Position numbers and translations under genes: made by a program. A stretch of DNA of 64,000 nucleotides from positions 2,947,001-3,011,000 of the forward strand of contig NZ_CP081153.1 in NCBI RefSeq assembly GCF_025140835.1, read 5' to 3'. The notes under the pieces are model-generated. The model was not told the DNA's origin, did no database searches, and saw only the letters and a list, made by a program, of their open reading frames with translations. This document shows positions 45,391 to 53,629 of the stretch, in pieces (position 1 is the stretch's first letter; each line of letters begins with the position of its first letter). Source of the DNA: Aliiroseovarius sp. M344 (GTDB lineage: Bacteria > Pseudomonadota > Alphaproteobacteria > Rhodobacterales > Rhodobacteraceae).

Positions 45391-45656
45391 CAGACGAGTA
45401 CAAAGGCATGGATGCCAGAGGCAGTCGTCCCGGTGGCCAAAACCCGACTGACACCAACCGGCAGTATGGCATTGTCGCCGACAGCGACCACTCGATTGTG
45501 CCCGGCGACTGTTACGAAGGCGACTGCGCCGCCCGTTTCGACATAAAGTGCAACGGCAACATTGCTAAGATCTAAGGCATCAGAGGGCGTGACTGGCGCC
45601 ATGTCGGTTGCGGGTCCACGTAAGGAAAGCGATCGGTTCTCGAAGGGGTTGGTCAT
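45390..45656 (-). CDS. Spike base protein, RCAP_rcc01079-like
   Basis: An 88-residue protein beginning MTNPFENRSLSLRGPATDMA, then VTPSDALDLSNVAVALYVETGGAVAFV and VSRVLATGTTASGI. This pattern (TxPF, PSD, ALYVxxxG, VxATGTTA) matches small spike-base proteins of the RCAP_rcc01079 family found with gene transfer agents and related prophages. They attach adhesin fibres to the capsid. It starts an operon of three overlapping genes. A Met one codon upstream (45659) is equally possible. No capsid or tail genes are in the window, as in R. capsulatus where the spike genes are unlinked from the main cluster. Confidence 0.75.
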   Translation of the reverse strand: MTNPFENRSLSLRGPATDMAPVTPSDALDLSNVAVALYVETGGAVAFVTVAGHNRVVAVGDNAILPVGVSRVLATGTTASGIHAFVLV

Positions 45657-45778
45657 CATATGCTCCTGACAATTTCGCACTTAGCTGCCCGCCATGCCGG
45701 AAAGACCGGCGGCGGTTTCGGATCGTCAGAGTCCTATGGCGAGAGTATTGAGGCGGTCTAACACGCCGGGGCGGGCGC

Positions 45779-45793
45779 TTTACGAACCGTTAA
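45779..45793. promoter_or_regulatory. Degenerate CtrA-like box upstream of the spike operon
   Basis: TTTA (45779-45782), seven bases, TTAA (45790-45793) matches TTAA-N7-TTAA at 7 of 8 positions, about 120 bp before the spike-base start. The same bases form an imperfect hairpin that could end the LysR transcript, so the regulatory reading is uncertain. Confidence 0.3.
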
Positions 45794-45802
45794 GCAACGA
45801 CA

Positions 45803-46753
45803 TCACAATTGAGCCTTTGTGATCGGTGGAATGACAGTCCGTGACGTTAGGTCGTGGCACAGTTGCGTCCACAATCCGTCCAACGTGCCCTTTCGGTTCT
45901 TCGGGTCGCGATAAATGCGCACCTCAAGATCGGTTGCCAGTCGTTCATCAACGATCGCCAACTGACCGACATCCAGCTCGTTTTTGCACAAACTCAGCGG
46001 AAGCCAACCCATGCCGAACCCTTCAAGAATCATTGCTTTGACGCTGTTGGCCAGTGCGTTTTGGTTCACAACAAGCAACTTTTGCGGTGTGATCGCCTGC
46101 TCTACAATAAAATCCTGAACAGCCCGCAACGCAGACACGGCTCCGTAGGACAGCAGCGGCATCGCATCCTTGCTTCCCGTTTTGAACTGGAATTCCGGTT
46201 CACCGCTCGTCTTGGTGCGGCACACCGGGACGAAGCGATCAACCGAAAGGGTCACGTGCTCGAAATTCGCCACTTCCAGCGGACCAAGAAAATCCATCGA
46301 GGGATGCCAATACGTCAAAATGACATCGCAATAGCTTTGCTGAAGCGCACTCACAAACTGGTCAGCGGCCCACGAGGTTGAATTCAGGTCCGTATCCACC
46401 CCACCCTTGCGAACCAAAGGCGCGATGAGGTTCTTGTAATGGGTCATGTAAAGAGACTGCGAGGTCGCAAACCGAATGACATTTTCGCTGGCTGCATCAA
46501 TCGTCTGGCACCGTTCGATCGTCTCTTCAAATGTGCGCAGCATAATGCGCGCTTGGGACAGGAAAACCTCTCCTGCGGGTGTCAAAGCCAATGGCAGGGT
46601 TTCGCGGTTAATCAGCCGCACGCCAATCTCGTTTTCCAACGCACGAATACGTCGTGAGAAGGCAGGCTGGCTGACATTCCGTTCTTCCGCCGCGCGCGAG
46701 AAATTCTTGCACGCCACCAAAGCTTCAAAATCTCTGAGCCAAATAATATCCAA
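45803..46753 (-). CDS. LysR family transcriptional regulator
   Basis: A 316-residue protein. The N-terminal winged HTH (about 4-62: FEALVACKNFSRAAEERNVSQPAFSRRIRALENEIG) is canonical. The effector domain has a two-lobed periplasmic-binding-like fold. It lies 26 bp downstream of the peptide-transporter ATPase gene on the same strand, so it is probably the last gene of that operon and may control it. No conserved activity-defining ligand residues can be read. Confidence 0.92.
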   Translation of the reverse strand: MDIIWLRDFEALVACKNFSRAAEERNVSQPAFSRRIRALENEIGVRLINRETLPLALTPAGEVFLSQARIMLRTFEETIERCQTIDAASENVIRFATSQSLYMTHYKNLIAPLVRKGGVDTDLNSTSWAADQFVSALQQSYCDVILTYWHPSMDFLGPLEVANFEHVTLSVDRFVPVCRTKTSGEPEFQFKTGSKDAMPLLSYGAVSALRAVQDFIVEQAITPQKLLVVNQNALANSVKAMILEGFGMGWLPLSLCKNELDVGQLAIVDERLATDLEVRIYRDPKNRKGTLDGLWTQLCHDLTSRTVIPPITKAQL

Positions 46754-46779
46754 CGACGCGGGTCCGTATCAGGCGCCGA

Positions 46780-47814
46780 TCACCCCTCATCCAACCGGTT
46801 TTCTTCGACGGCGTGGCAAGCCACAAGACTGCCGTCGGGCTGGTGAATGGCTTTCGGCTTTTCACTACTACATCTGTTATTCGCAAACGCACAGCGGCTT
46901 TGGAAGGGACAACCTTGCGGCAAGTTGATCGGCGTCGGTATCTCGCCTTTCAAGCGGATATGGTTCGGCCGGTCATCCTTTAGCTGCGGCACTGCGGACA
47001 ACAAAGCCCGAGTATAGGGGTGTTTTGGATTGGAAAACAGGGTGGCTGTCTCGGCGACCTCGCAGACCGACCCAAGATACAACACAGCAACCCGCGTGCC
47101 GAAGTGCTCCACAACGCTCAGATCGTGGGTGATGAACAGATAGGTAAGGCCCCGGCTTTCTTTGGCCTCAAGCATCAAATTCAGTACCTGCGCCTGAATG
47201 GACACGTCCAAAGCGCTGATCGGCTCATCCGCAATGATGAACTCGGGATCAACGGTCAACGCCCGCGAAATAGCGATCCTTTGCCTCTGCCCGCCAGAAA
47301 ACTCGTGCGGATATCGCTTGGCCCAGGTTGGGTCGACACCGACGGACATCATCACCTCAACGACCTTGTCACGCACTTCGGCGGCCGAGAAAGACGGGTT
47401 ATGGTGGCGAACTGGTTCTTCCAAAGCTTGGCGAATGGTCATGCGTGGGTTCAGCGATGCATACGGGTTCTGAAAGATCATCTGGATCTTGTTGCGCAAC
47501 GGCTGCATCTGAGCGCGCGACAGATCGTCGATGCGCGACCCGTCGTAGTGGATCTCGCCTTTGGTTGGGGTCAACAAGCCCGCCACCAACCGCGCAACGG
47601 TGGATTTCCCACAGCCGCTTTCACCGACCACACACAGCGCCTCGCCCCGGTTCACATCCAATGTGACGTTGTTTACCGCATGCACGGCGCGCTTCTCGCG
47701 CGTGAACCGCCCATTGCGGAATTTGATCGTTTCAAGCCAGCCCTGATCTAGATCGAACTGTTTTTCGAGCGATTTGATTTCAACCAGCGGCGTTTGAACG
47801 TTCATGTCTTTCAT
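46780..47814 (-). CDS. dppF: Peptide ABC transporter ATP-binding protein (DppF-like)
   Basis: A 344-residue ATPase of the Opp/Dpp family. Walker A is VVGESGCGKST, the signature FSGGQRQRIAISRAL and Walker B FIIADEPISALD. The C-terminal oligopeptide extension contains the cysteine-rich segment GCPFQSRCAFANNRC, a probable iron-sulfur site typical of the family. Its start overlaps the DppD stop by 4 bp. It pairs with DppD to drive the DppB/DppC channel. Confidence 0.92.
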   Translation of the reverse strand: MKDMNVQTPLVEIKSLEKQFDLDQGWLETIKFRNGRFTREKRAVHAVNNVTLDVNRGEALCVVGESGCGKSTVARLVAGLLTPTKGEIHYDGSRIDDLSRAQMQPLRNKIQMIFQNPYASLNPRMTIRQALEEPVRHHNPSFSAAEVRDKVVEVMMSVGVDPTWAKRYPHEFSGGQRQRIAISRALTVDPEFIIADEPISALDVSIQAQVLNLMLEAKESRGLTYLFITHDLSVVEHFGTRVAVLYLGSVCEVAETATLFSNPKHPYTRALLSAVPQLKDDRPNHIRLKGEIPTPINLPQGCPFQSRCAFANNRCSSEKPKAIHQPDGSLVACHAVEENRLDEG

Positions 47815-48806
47815 GCGTTCTGCTCCTGTCGCTCACTGTCGGCCTGAAGGCGTTGAACTTCGTGGCAGGCCACCTGAACTTCGCCGTATTGCGCGATTTC
47901 AGGCAGGCGCGTGCGGCAAAGGTCAGTTGCATATTCGCAACGCGGATTGAAGGGGCAACCCGGCGGAATGTTCGTCAAAGACGGCATGTTGCCGGGTATC
48001 TGCCGTAACTTTTGTCCGGGCAACGTTTGTTGCGGCAGAGCGTTTATCAGACCCTGTGTATACGGGTGCTGCGGATCGTTGATGATCTCGCGCGTCCGTC
48101 CAGCCTCAATAATCCGGCCTGCATACATGACAAGCGTCCGCTCGGTCATCTGGCTGACAACGCCAAGGTCGTGAGTGATCAGGATCAGGCCGACTTTGTT
48201 GGACTGACACAGCTCCAGCAGAAGCTCCATGATGTCCGCCTGAATGGTCACATCCAACGCCGTTGTCGGCTCGTCTGCGATTATCAGCTGGGGATCAAGC
48301 AAAAGCGCGATTGCAATGATGATCCGCTGGCGCATGCCGCCCGACAATTCATGTGGGTATTGGTCCAGCCGCTCCTCGGGCGACGGTATGTAGACTTCGC
48401 GCAGTTTGACGATGGCAATCTGGCTTGCCTCTTCGCGGCTTAACTTGCGGTGGGCAAGCAAGGTTTCAATCATCTGCTGGCCGATGGTCAGAACCGGATT
48501 CAGCGTGACCATCGGGTCTTGAAAGATCATGGACATTTTGTCGCCGCGCAACTCACGCAGACGCTTGTCGCTCATCTTCACTACGTCTTCGCCGTCAAGC
48601 AAGATCTCGCCACGATCCACATAGCCGGGGCGGCTTATCAGGTTCATCAGCGAAAAGCCAGTGATAGACTTACCCGCGCCACTTTCACCAACGATGCCCA
48701 GACGCTCGCCCTTGGCCACATCGAACGAAATGCCGTTCAAGGCAGTTACGGTTTCGTCGCGCATGGCGAATTTGACGGTTAGGTCGCGAACTGAAAGCAA
48801 TGACAT
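47811..48806 (-). CDS. dppD: Peptide ABC transporter ATP-binding protein (DppD-like)
   Basis: A 331-residue ATPase: Walker [12 protein letters not shown], signature [15 protein letters not shown], Walker [13 protein letters not shown], and the C-terminal [15 protein letters not shown] cysteine cluster. It forms the heterodimeric motor with the DppF-like protein. It lies 4 bp after the DppC stop. Substrate class (di/oligopeptides, possibly modified amino acids or nickel) is a family inference. Confidence 0.92.
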   Translation of the reverse strand: MSLLSVRDLTVKFAMRDETVTALNGISFDVAKGERLGIVGESGAGKSITGFSLMNLISRPGYVDRGEILLDGEDVVKMSDKRLRELRGDKMSMIFQDPMVTLNPVLTIGQQMIETLLAHRKLSREEASQIAIVKLREVYIPSPEERLDQYPHELSGGMRQRIIIAIALLLDPQLIIADEPTTALDVTIQADIMELLLELCQSNKVGLILITHDLGVVSQMTERTLVMYAGRIIEAGRTREIINDPQHPYTQGLINALPQQTLPGQKLRQIPGNMPSLTNIPPGCPFNPRCEYATDLCRTRLPEIAQYGEVQVACHEVQRLQADSERQEQNA

Positions 48807-48810
48807 CGCG

Positions 48811-49761
48811 TTACCCCTTATAAAGTTTCGGGTTCAGGACATCACGCATCCAGTCGCCCAGCAGGTTGATAACCAGCACAAGAATGACCAGCACAACACC
48901 GGGGATCACTGTAATCCACCAGCTGCCTGAAAAGATGTAGTCAAACCCGGATGAGATCAGCGACCCAAGCGACGGCTGGCTGGGCGGCATACCCAAACCA
49001 AGAAAGCTGAGAGAGGCCTCAGAAATGATCGCGTTGGCCACCTGAACGGTCGAAATGACAAAGATCGGCGACAGGGAATTGGGAAGAATGTGACGCACCA
49101 TGATCCGTCCGGGCCCGAAGCCCAGCACACGGGCGCTGTCGACATATTCCTTCTTCTTCTCGGCCAGAACCGTGGCACGCACGGTCCGTGCATATTGCGG
49201 CCATTCAGCCACGCCAATCACCGCAATCAGGAAGAACACGGCGTAACGGTTGAACGTTTCTGTCCCGAACATCGCTTGCGTGACCGCCAGAAAGATGATG
49301 GCAACCATAAGCGTTGAAAACGAGAGCTGAATGTCAGCCATCCGCATCAACAGGTTATCCAACCGCCCGCCAATATAGCCTGCGATCAGGCCGATCGAGA
49401 TGCCAAGGAAGGCTTGGAGCGCAACGGCGCAGATCCCGATCAACAAGGAAAGACGTGTGCCATACAAGATCGTTGACCAAAGGTCGCGCCCCTGGTCATC
49501 AGTGCCCAGAATGAATTCGGGCAGCGCCCCATTGACCCATGCCGGCGGATATTCCGAGTTCATGATGTCAATTTGTGCCGGGTCATATGGATCATAGGGT
49601 GCAATCAAGGGCGCAAAGAACGCTGCAATCGCGATCAATGCAAAGATGATCAGGCTAACCACAGCCACCGGGTTTCGCCGGAAACTGTACGCCATGTTCG
49701 AGTTCACGATTTTTGACCAACGCGAAGGCTCTGTGTTCGGGGAAATCGTCTCGGTGCTCAT
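48811..49761 (-). CDS. dppC: Peptide ABC transporter permease (DppC-like)
   Basis: A 316-residue inner-membrane permease. An N-terminal cytoplasmic segment is followed by helix 1 (VVSLIIFALIAIAAFFAPLIAPYDPYDP), the DppC signature LGTDDQGRDLWS and five more helices. The ATPase-contacting loop reads DSARVLGFGPGRIMVRHILPN. It overlaps the DppB stop by 4 bp and forms the channel with DppB. Confidence 0.93.
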   Translation of the reverse strand: MSTETISPNTEPSRWSKIVNSNMAYSFRRNPVAVVSLIIFALIAIAAFFAPLIAPYDPYDPAQIDIMNSEYPPAWVNGALPEFILGTDDQGRDLWSTILYGTRLSLLIGICAVALQAFLGISIGLIAGYIGGRLDNLLMRMADIQLSFSTLMVAIIFLAVTQAMFGTETFNRYAVFFLIAVIGVAEWPQYARTVRATVLAEKKKEYVDSARVLGFGPGRIMVRHILPNSLSPIFVISTVQVANAIISEASLSFLGLGMPPSQPSLGSLISSGFDYIFSGSWWITVIPGVVLVILVLVINLLGDWMRDVLNPKLYKG

Positions 49762-50738
49762 GCGCCCATCCTCGCCAGATTAACGGTTGGGTTGACCAGT
49801 CCATAGATCAGGTCGACGATCGTGTTGGTTACAACGAAGATGAACCCGACGACGATCAGATAAGCAACGATCAGCGGGGTATCGACGCGGTTCACAGCCT
49901 CAAGAAACATAAAGCCCATGCCCGGCCACTGGAACACGGTCTCGGTCAGGATGGTATAGGCCACCATGGTGCCGATCTGCACACCGCCAACGGTGATCAC
50001 CGGCAACAACGTGTTTTTCAACGCATGCACGAAATAGATGCGCCATGGCCTAATGCCCTTGGCAACCGCGTATTTCACATACTCTGATTGAAGCACCTCC
50101 ATCATTTCCGCACGGATCAGGCGGACAAAAAGCGGCAGCATGATCGATGCCAGCGCGATAGAAGGCAAAATGATGTGCATCCACCCGTCTGCAGTTGCGA
50201 AGTTGGTCTCCCAGTACCCCCACACCTGCACGACATCACCGCGCCCGAAGGACGGAAACCAGCCATAGTTCACTGAGAATACGAAGATCATTAGAATGGC
50301 GGTCAGAAATACTGGCACCGAAATGCCGATGATCGACAGGCCCATGATGATGCGGCTCAAGATCGTATCGGGTTTGATAGCGGTATAGACGCCAAGTGGG
50401 ATCGAAAGCCCGATGATGATGATCGTGGCACCCAGAACCAATTCCAACGTCGCAGGTAATTTCTTCATGATCACATCAAGCGCCGGTTCTTTAAAGAAAT
50501 AGGATGTGCCCAGATCCCCCTGAAGCGCATTTCCGGCAAAGCGCAGGTACTGCGTCATGAAACTGTCGTTCAGGCCGAGTTCATCGCGCAGCTGCTGACG
50601 AACTTCTTCGGATACAGACTGGCCAACCAACTCGCGCAGCGGGTCGCCAAGATTGCCCTGGATGGCAAAGGCAATCAGCGAGATGACGAACATCACGGCA
50701 ATCGCCTGAAAAACTCGCTTCACGAGATAGGCAAACAT
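49758..50738 (-). CDS. dppB: Peptide ABC transporter permease (DppB-like)
   Basis: A 326-residue inner-membrane permease with six helices. It starts with the typical DppB N-terminus (a single helix, then a periplasmic domain with GDPLRELVGQ and LGLNDSFMTQYLRF). The loop YVKYAVAKGIRPWRIYFVHALKN contacts the ATPases. It lies 125 bp after the binding-protein gene, with a hairpin between, consistent with lower expression than the binding protein. Confidence 0.93.
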   Translation of the reverse strand: MFAYLVKRVFQAIAVMFVISLIAFAIQGNLGDPLRELVGQSVSEEVRQQLRDELGLNDSFMTQYLRFAGNALQGDLGTSYFFKEPALDVIMKKLPATLELVLGATIIIIGLSIPLGVYTAIKPDTILSRIIMGLSIIGISVPVFLTAILMIFVFSVNYGWFPSFGRGDVVQVWGYWETNFATADGWMHIILPSIALASIMLPLFVRLIRAEMMEVLQSEYVKYAVAKGIRPWRIYFVHALKNTLLPVITVGGVQIGTMVAYTILTETVFQWPGMGFMFLEAVNRVDTPLIVAYLIVVGFIFVVTNTIVDLIYGLVNPTVNLARMGA

Positions 50739-50822
50739 GAGAACTACCTTATTCGATAGAGTTTGTGTTGCGTTGATCCAGCCAACAACTCGGAAATTAG
50801 GCCGTCACGCAACCAAAGCGCA

Positions 50823-50853
50823 AACCGGGCCAGTGTCACGCACCAGCCCGGTT
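50823..50853 (-). promoter_or_regulatory. Intercistronic hairpin after the peptide-binding-protein gene
   Basis: AACCGGGC (50823-50830) and GCCCGGTT (50846-50853) form an 8-bp stem with a 15-base loop, 10 bp after the dppA-like stop. A weak T run follows, so partial termination or mRNA stabilisation between dppA and dppB is likely. Confidence 0.6.
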
Positions 50854-50863
50854 GCTGTTTGTC

Positions 50864-52420
50864 TTATTCGACGACCATGTCACCGAAGTAAGGGAAGTTC
50901 AGGGCATTCACGATATCACCCGAGTTCATACCCGACTTTGAACCCCAAGCCAGATCCTGCCAATGCAGCGGGATAAAGGCGGCTTCTTCGTACAGAATGC
51001 CTTCCAGCTTTTGCAGCATCTCAGCACGTTTCGCCGGGTCAGTCTCGGTATTCGAGGCTTTCATCAGCTCGTCTGCTTCGGTGTTGCAGTAAGCACCCGA
51101 ATTATACTGGCCGTTACCAGTCGCTTCGTCGGGACATGCCGACAGGAACTGGTGGAAGTTAGCCGAATCTTCCGTATCTGCATGCCAGCCAATCATCATC
51201 ATATCAGCGGCGCGCTCATCGAACGCGGGCCAGTATTGCGCTTTCGGCATTGTTTGCAGGTCAACCTTGATATTGATCTGCGCCAGCATCGACGCAACAG
51301 CCTGTGCAATTTTGTCGTCGTTCACATAGCGGTTGTTCGGCGCCATCATGGTGATCGAGAAACCATCAGCAAAACCTGCATCCGCCATCAGCGCCTTGGC
51401 TTTTTCCACGTCGAAACGTGGGGTCAAAGCGGGGTCATGGCCCAGATAACCGGCCGGGCTCGCTTGTGCGCCAACAGTGCCAAAGCCACGCATGATGCGG
51501 TCAACGATACCTGCGTTGTTCACAGCATAGTCAATGGCTTGACGAACGCGTGCGTCTTTGAAGGCTTCTACGCGGTTCTGGTTCATTTGGAAGGTGATGA
51601 TCCGGGTTCCCGGCATGGTGATCAGGTCAACGCCTTCGGCATCTGCCACACGTTGCAGATCGGTCGGCGGAACAGGCGCAATAAAGTCAACGTCACCCGA
51701 CAGAAGCGCGGCCACACGGGTCGGGTCTTCTTTAATCGGGGTCAGGACGATCGTGTCCACGTTGCCTTTGCTGTCCGCATCCCAGTAGTCGGCGAAACGG
51801 TTGAACACGACTTTCACGCCCTGCTCGCGTTCGCTGATGGTGTAAGGACCTGTGCCCGAAACATTGCGCGATGCAAAGCTATCGCCATGCTTGACGATCT
51901 CGCCTTTGTCTTTGCCGTCGTCGGTCATACCGGTGTAATACGCGCTGTCCATCGGGAAGATGTACGTCGCGGTGTGCAGCACCAGTGGATAGGGCTCTGA
52001 GGTTTTCAGATCGAACGTCATATCGTCGATCACTTCAACATCAGTGAATTGTGCAAAGATGCCTTTGAAGTCGTCACTTGACTTCAAGCGATCAAAGGTC
52101 CAATCGACATCTTTTGCGGTCAACATGTTGCCCGAGTGGAACTTAACACCGCTCTTCAACTTAAAGCGCATGGTGGTGTCGTCGATCTGCTCCCAGCTTT
52201 CGGCAAGGCGCGGTTCGAACTGAAGGTCCTGTGTCCAGCGCACCAGCGGGTCAAAGACCATGTGCGACAATTGCAACGTGCCGCCCGAAAGCTGCTCGTG
52301 CGGGTCCAGCGAGACCGGGTCAGCGTCATAGGCGACGCGGACGGTGTTTTCGGCATAAGCTGCCGACGCCATTGTCGCCACAACGGCTGCAGCCGTCAGG
52401 CTTCTGACAAATTTCGTCAT
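50864..52420 (-). CDS. dppA: Peptide ABC transporter substrate-binding protein (DppA-like)
   Basis: A 518-residue periplasmic protein of the family-5 solute-binding type. The signal peptide is about 1-23 (ending ASAAYA). The DPHEQLSGGTLQLSHMVFDPLVRW block near the N-terminus and the later TGPYTISEREQGVKVVFNRFADYW segment are family signatures. It is the first gene of the dppABCDF-lysR operon. Ligand not predictable; peptides are most common. Confidence 0.93.
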   Translation of the reverse strand: MTKFVRSLTAAAVVATMASAAYAENTVRVAYDADPVSLDPHEQLSGGTLQLSHMVFDPLVRWTQDLQFEPRLAESWEQIDDTTMRFKLKSGVKFHSGNMLTAKDVDWTFDRLKSSDDFKGIFAQFTDVEVIDDMTFDLKTSEPYPLVLHTATYIFPMDSAYYTGMTDDGKDKGEIVKHGDSFASRNVSGTGPYTISEREQGVKVVFNRFADYWDADSKGNVDTIVLTPIKEDPTRVAALLSGDVDFIAPVPPTDLQRVADAEGVDLITMPGTRIITFQMNQNRVEAFKDARVRQAIDYAVNNAGIVDRIMRGFGTVGAQASPAGYLGHDPALTPRFDVEKAKALMADAGFADGFSITMMAPNNRYVNDDKIAQAVASMLAQINIKVDLQTMPKAQYWPAFDERAADMMMIGWHADTEDSANFHQFLSACPDEATGNGQYNSGAYCNTEADELMKASNTETDPAKRAEMLQKLEGILYEEAAFIPLHWQDLAWGSKSGMNSGDIVNALNFPYFGDMVVE

Positions 52421-52573
52421 TGAGTTACTCCCCTGTGTTTGTGACCGCGACGCTAGCGCTCAGGCAGTGACAAGCGCAAATGCCGATAACGAATAGCCGA
52501 TGCAAGGGACGCATGAGGCGCCTCAACTGCCTTCGACAGCAGACGGTTCGACCTCAATCTTTACGGAGAGGTC

Positions 52574-52615
52574 TTGAAACCTTTTACGGCTACGTGTAGT
52601 TATAGAGCTATAACT
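52574..52615 (+). promoter_or_regulatory. Efflux operon promoter with overlapping TetR-type operator
   Basis: A -35 TTGAAA (52574-52579), 17-bp spacer and -10-like TAGTTA (52597-52602) are overlapped by an 18-bp palindrome AGTTATAG-AG-CTATAACT (52598-52615). The operon downstream includes a TetR gene, so autorepression through this operator is likely. Confidence 0.65.
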
Positions 52616-52634
52616 TTAGTGCGTGAGGCGCGCG

Positions 52635-53036
52635 ATGAAGACGCATCTTTCCAAATCCGCCCGCTGGACCAAACCGATTGCGGTGATCGCTCTCATCTTT
52701 GGTGTCTTGACCGTCATTTCCGGTGGCAACGTGTTATTTGGCCCAGCCCAGGCACGGGAAATGGCGGGAAACTATCTGCCATTTGTCGTTTGGTTCAATT
52801 TCTTGGCAGGCTTTGCATATATAACTGCGGCAATCGGCTTGTGGATGGGCAAGGGCTGGGCAGTCTGGCTTGCCGGATTCATTGCGGCAGCGACCGCCGT
52901 CATCATCCTTGGGTTTGCCATCGCAATCATTCGCGGCAGTGCTTTTGAGATGCGCACGGTTGGTGCTCTTGCCTTCCGATTCTTATTCTGGACCTTGATT
53001 GCCGCCGCGATGCGACCACGGGCGACAGCGCAATGA
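52635..53036 (+). CDS. Small four-helix membrane protein of the efflux operon
   Basis: A 133-residue protein with four predicted transmembrane helices (IAVIALIFGVLTVISGG, LPFVVWFNFLAGFAYITAAIGLWMG, WLAGFIAAATAVIILGFAIAII and FRFLFWTLIAAAM). I do not recognise a characterised family. Its stop overlaps the TetR start by 4 bp, and the palindromic operator lies just upstream, so it is the first gene of the TetR-RND operon. The start at 52635 is preferred over the Met four codons upstream, but both are possible. Role in the efflux system unknown. Confidence 0.75.
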   Translation: MKTHLSKSARWTKPIAVIALIFGVLTVISGGNVLFGPAQAREMAGNYLPFVVWFNFLAGFAYITAAIGLWMGKGWAVWLAGFIAAATAVIILGFAIAIIRGSAFEMRTVGALAFRFLFWTLIAAAMRPRATAQ

Positions 53037-53629
53037 GGGCGCGAAAGCCATCCGGGGACCGCAAGGCCGAAATCCTTGATGCGACCCTAAAGCTGGCTTT
53101 TGAGGTCGGTCCCGATCACGTGACAACGGGCAAAATCGCTGCGCAACTTGGATTGACGCAGCCGGCAATTTACAAACACTTCCCCAGGAAAGAAGACATA
53201 TGGCAGGCCGCCACCGAAAAACTGTGTGCTGGTATCTCTGAAAACACCAGAATCGGCACCCAGCCTGACAGGCCACCGCTGGATTGCCTCCGGGGTCTGG
53301 TTCTGGGTCATCTGCGTCTGGTCACAGAATTCCCCGCCCTACCGGAAATAATGGTTACCCGTGACCCAACCGGAAGGCTGACTGACGCACGCCGTCGTAT
53401 ACAGGCCGCGATGAACGATCTTCGCGCGGCAATGACCCTTTGCTTGGAAAAGCTTCGTCCGGTTGGCGGGTTGCGCACCGAAGACTGCGTGACGCTGCTG
53501 TTTGGCGTTATCCAAAGCCTCGTGTTGCGGCTCATTGTGTCCCGCGACCCCAGCCAGCTCGTCGATCAGGGCGAACGCCTTCTTGACCTGCAATTATCGC
53601 TCTTGAAGCTCGAAGGAGACCCTCAATGA
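53033..53629 (+). CDS. TetR family transcriptional regulator
   Basis: A 198-residue protein. The N-terminal HTH (about 14-60) reads ILDATLKLAFEVGPDHVTTGKIAAQLGLTQPAIYKHFPRKEDIW. The C-terminal ligand domain is helical and not family-specific. It is translationally coupled (4-bp overlaps) to the membrane protein before it and the adaptor after it. It probably represses the operon from the palindrome at 52598-52615 and is released by an efflux substrate. Confidence 0.92.
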   Translation: MRARKPSGDRKAEILDATLKLAFEVGPDHVTTGKIAAQLGLTQPAIYKHFPRKEDIWQAATEKLCAGISENTRIGTQPDRPPLDCLRGLVLGHLRLVTEFPALPEIMVTRDPTGRLTDARRRIQAAMNDLRAAMTLCLEKLRPVGGLRTEDCVTLLFGVIQSLVLRLIVSRDPSQLVDQGERLLDLQLSLLKLEGDPQ

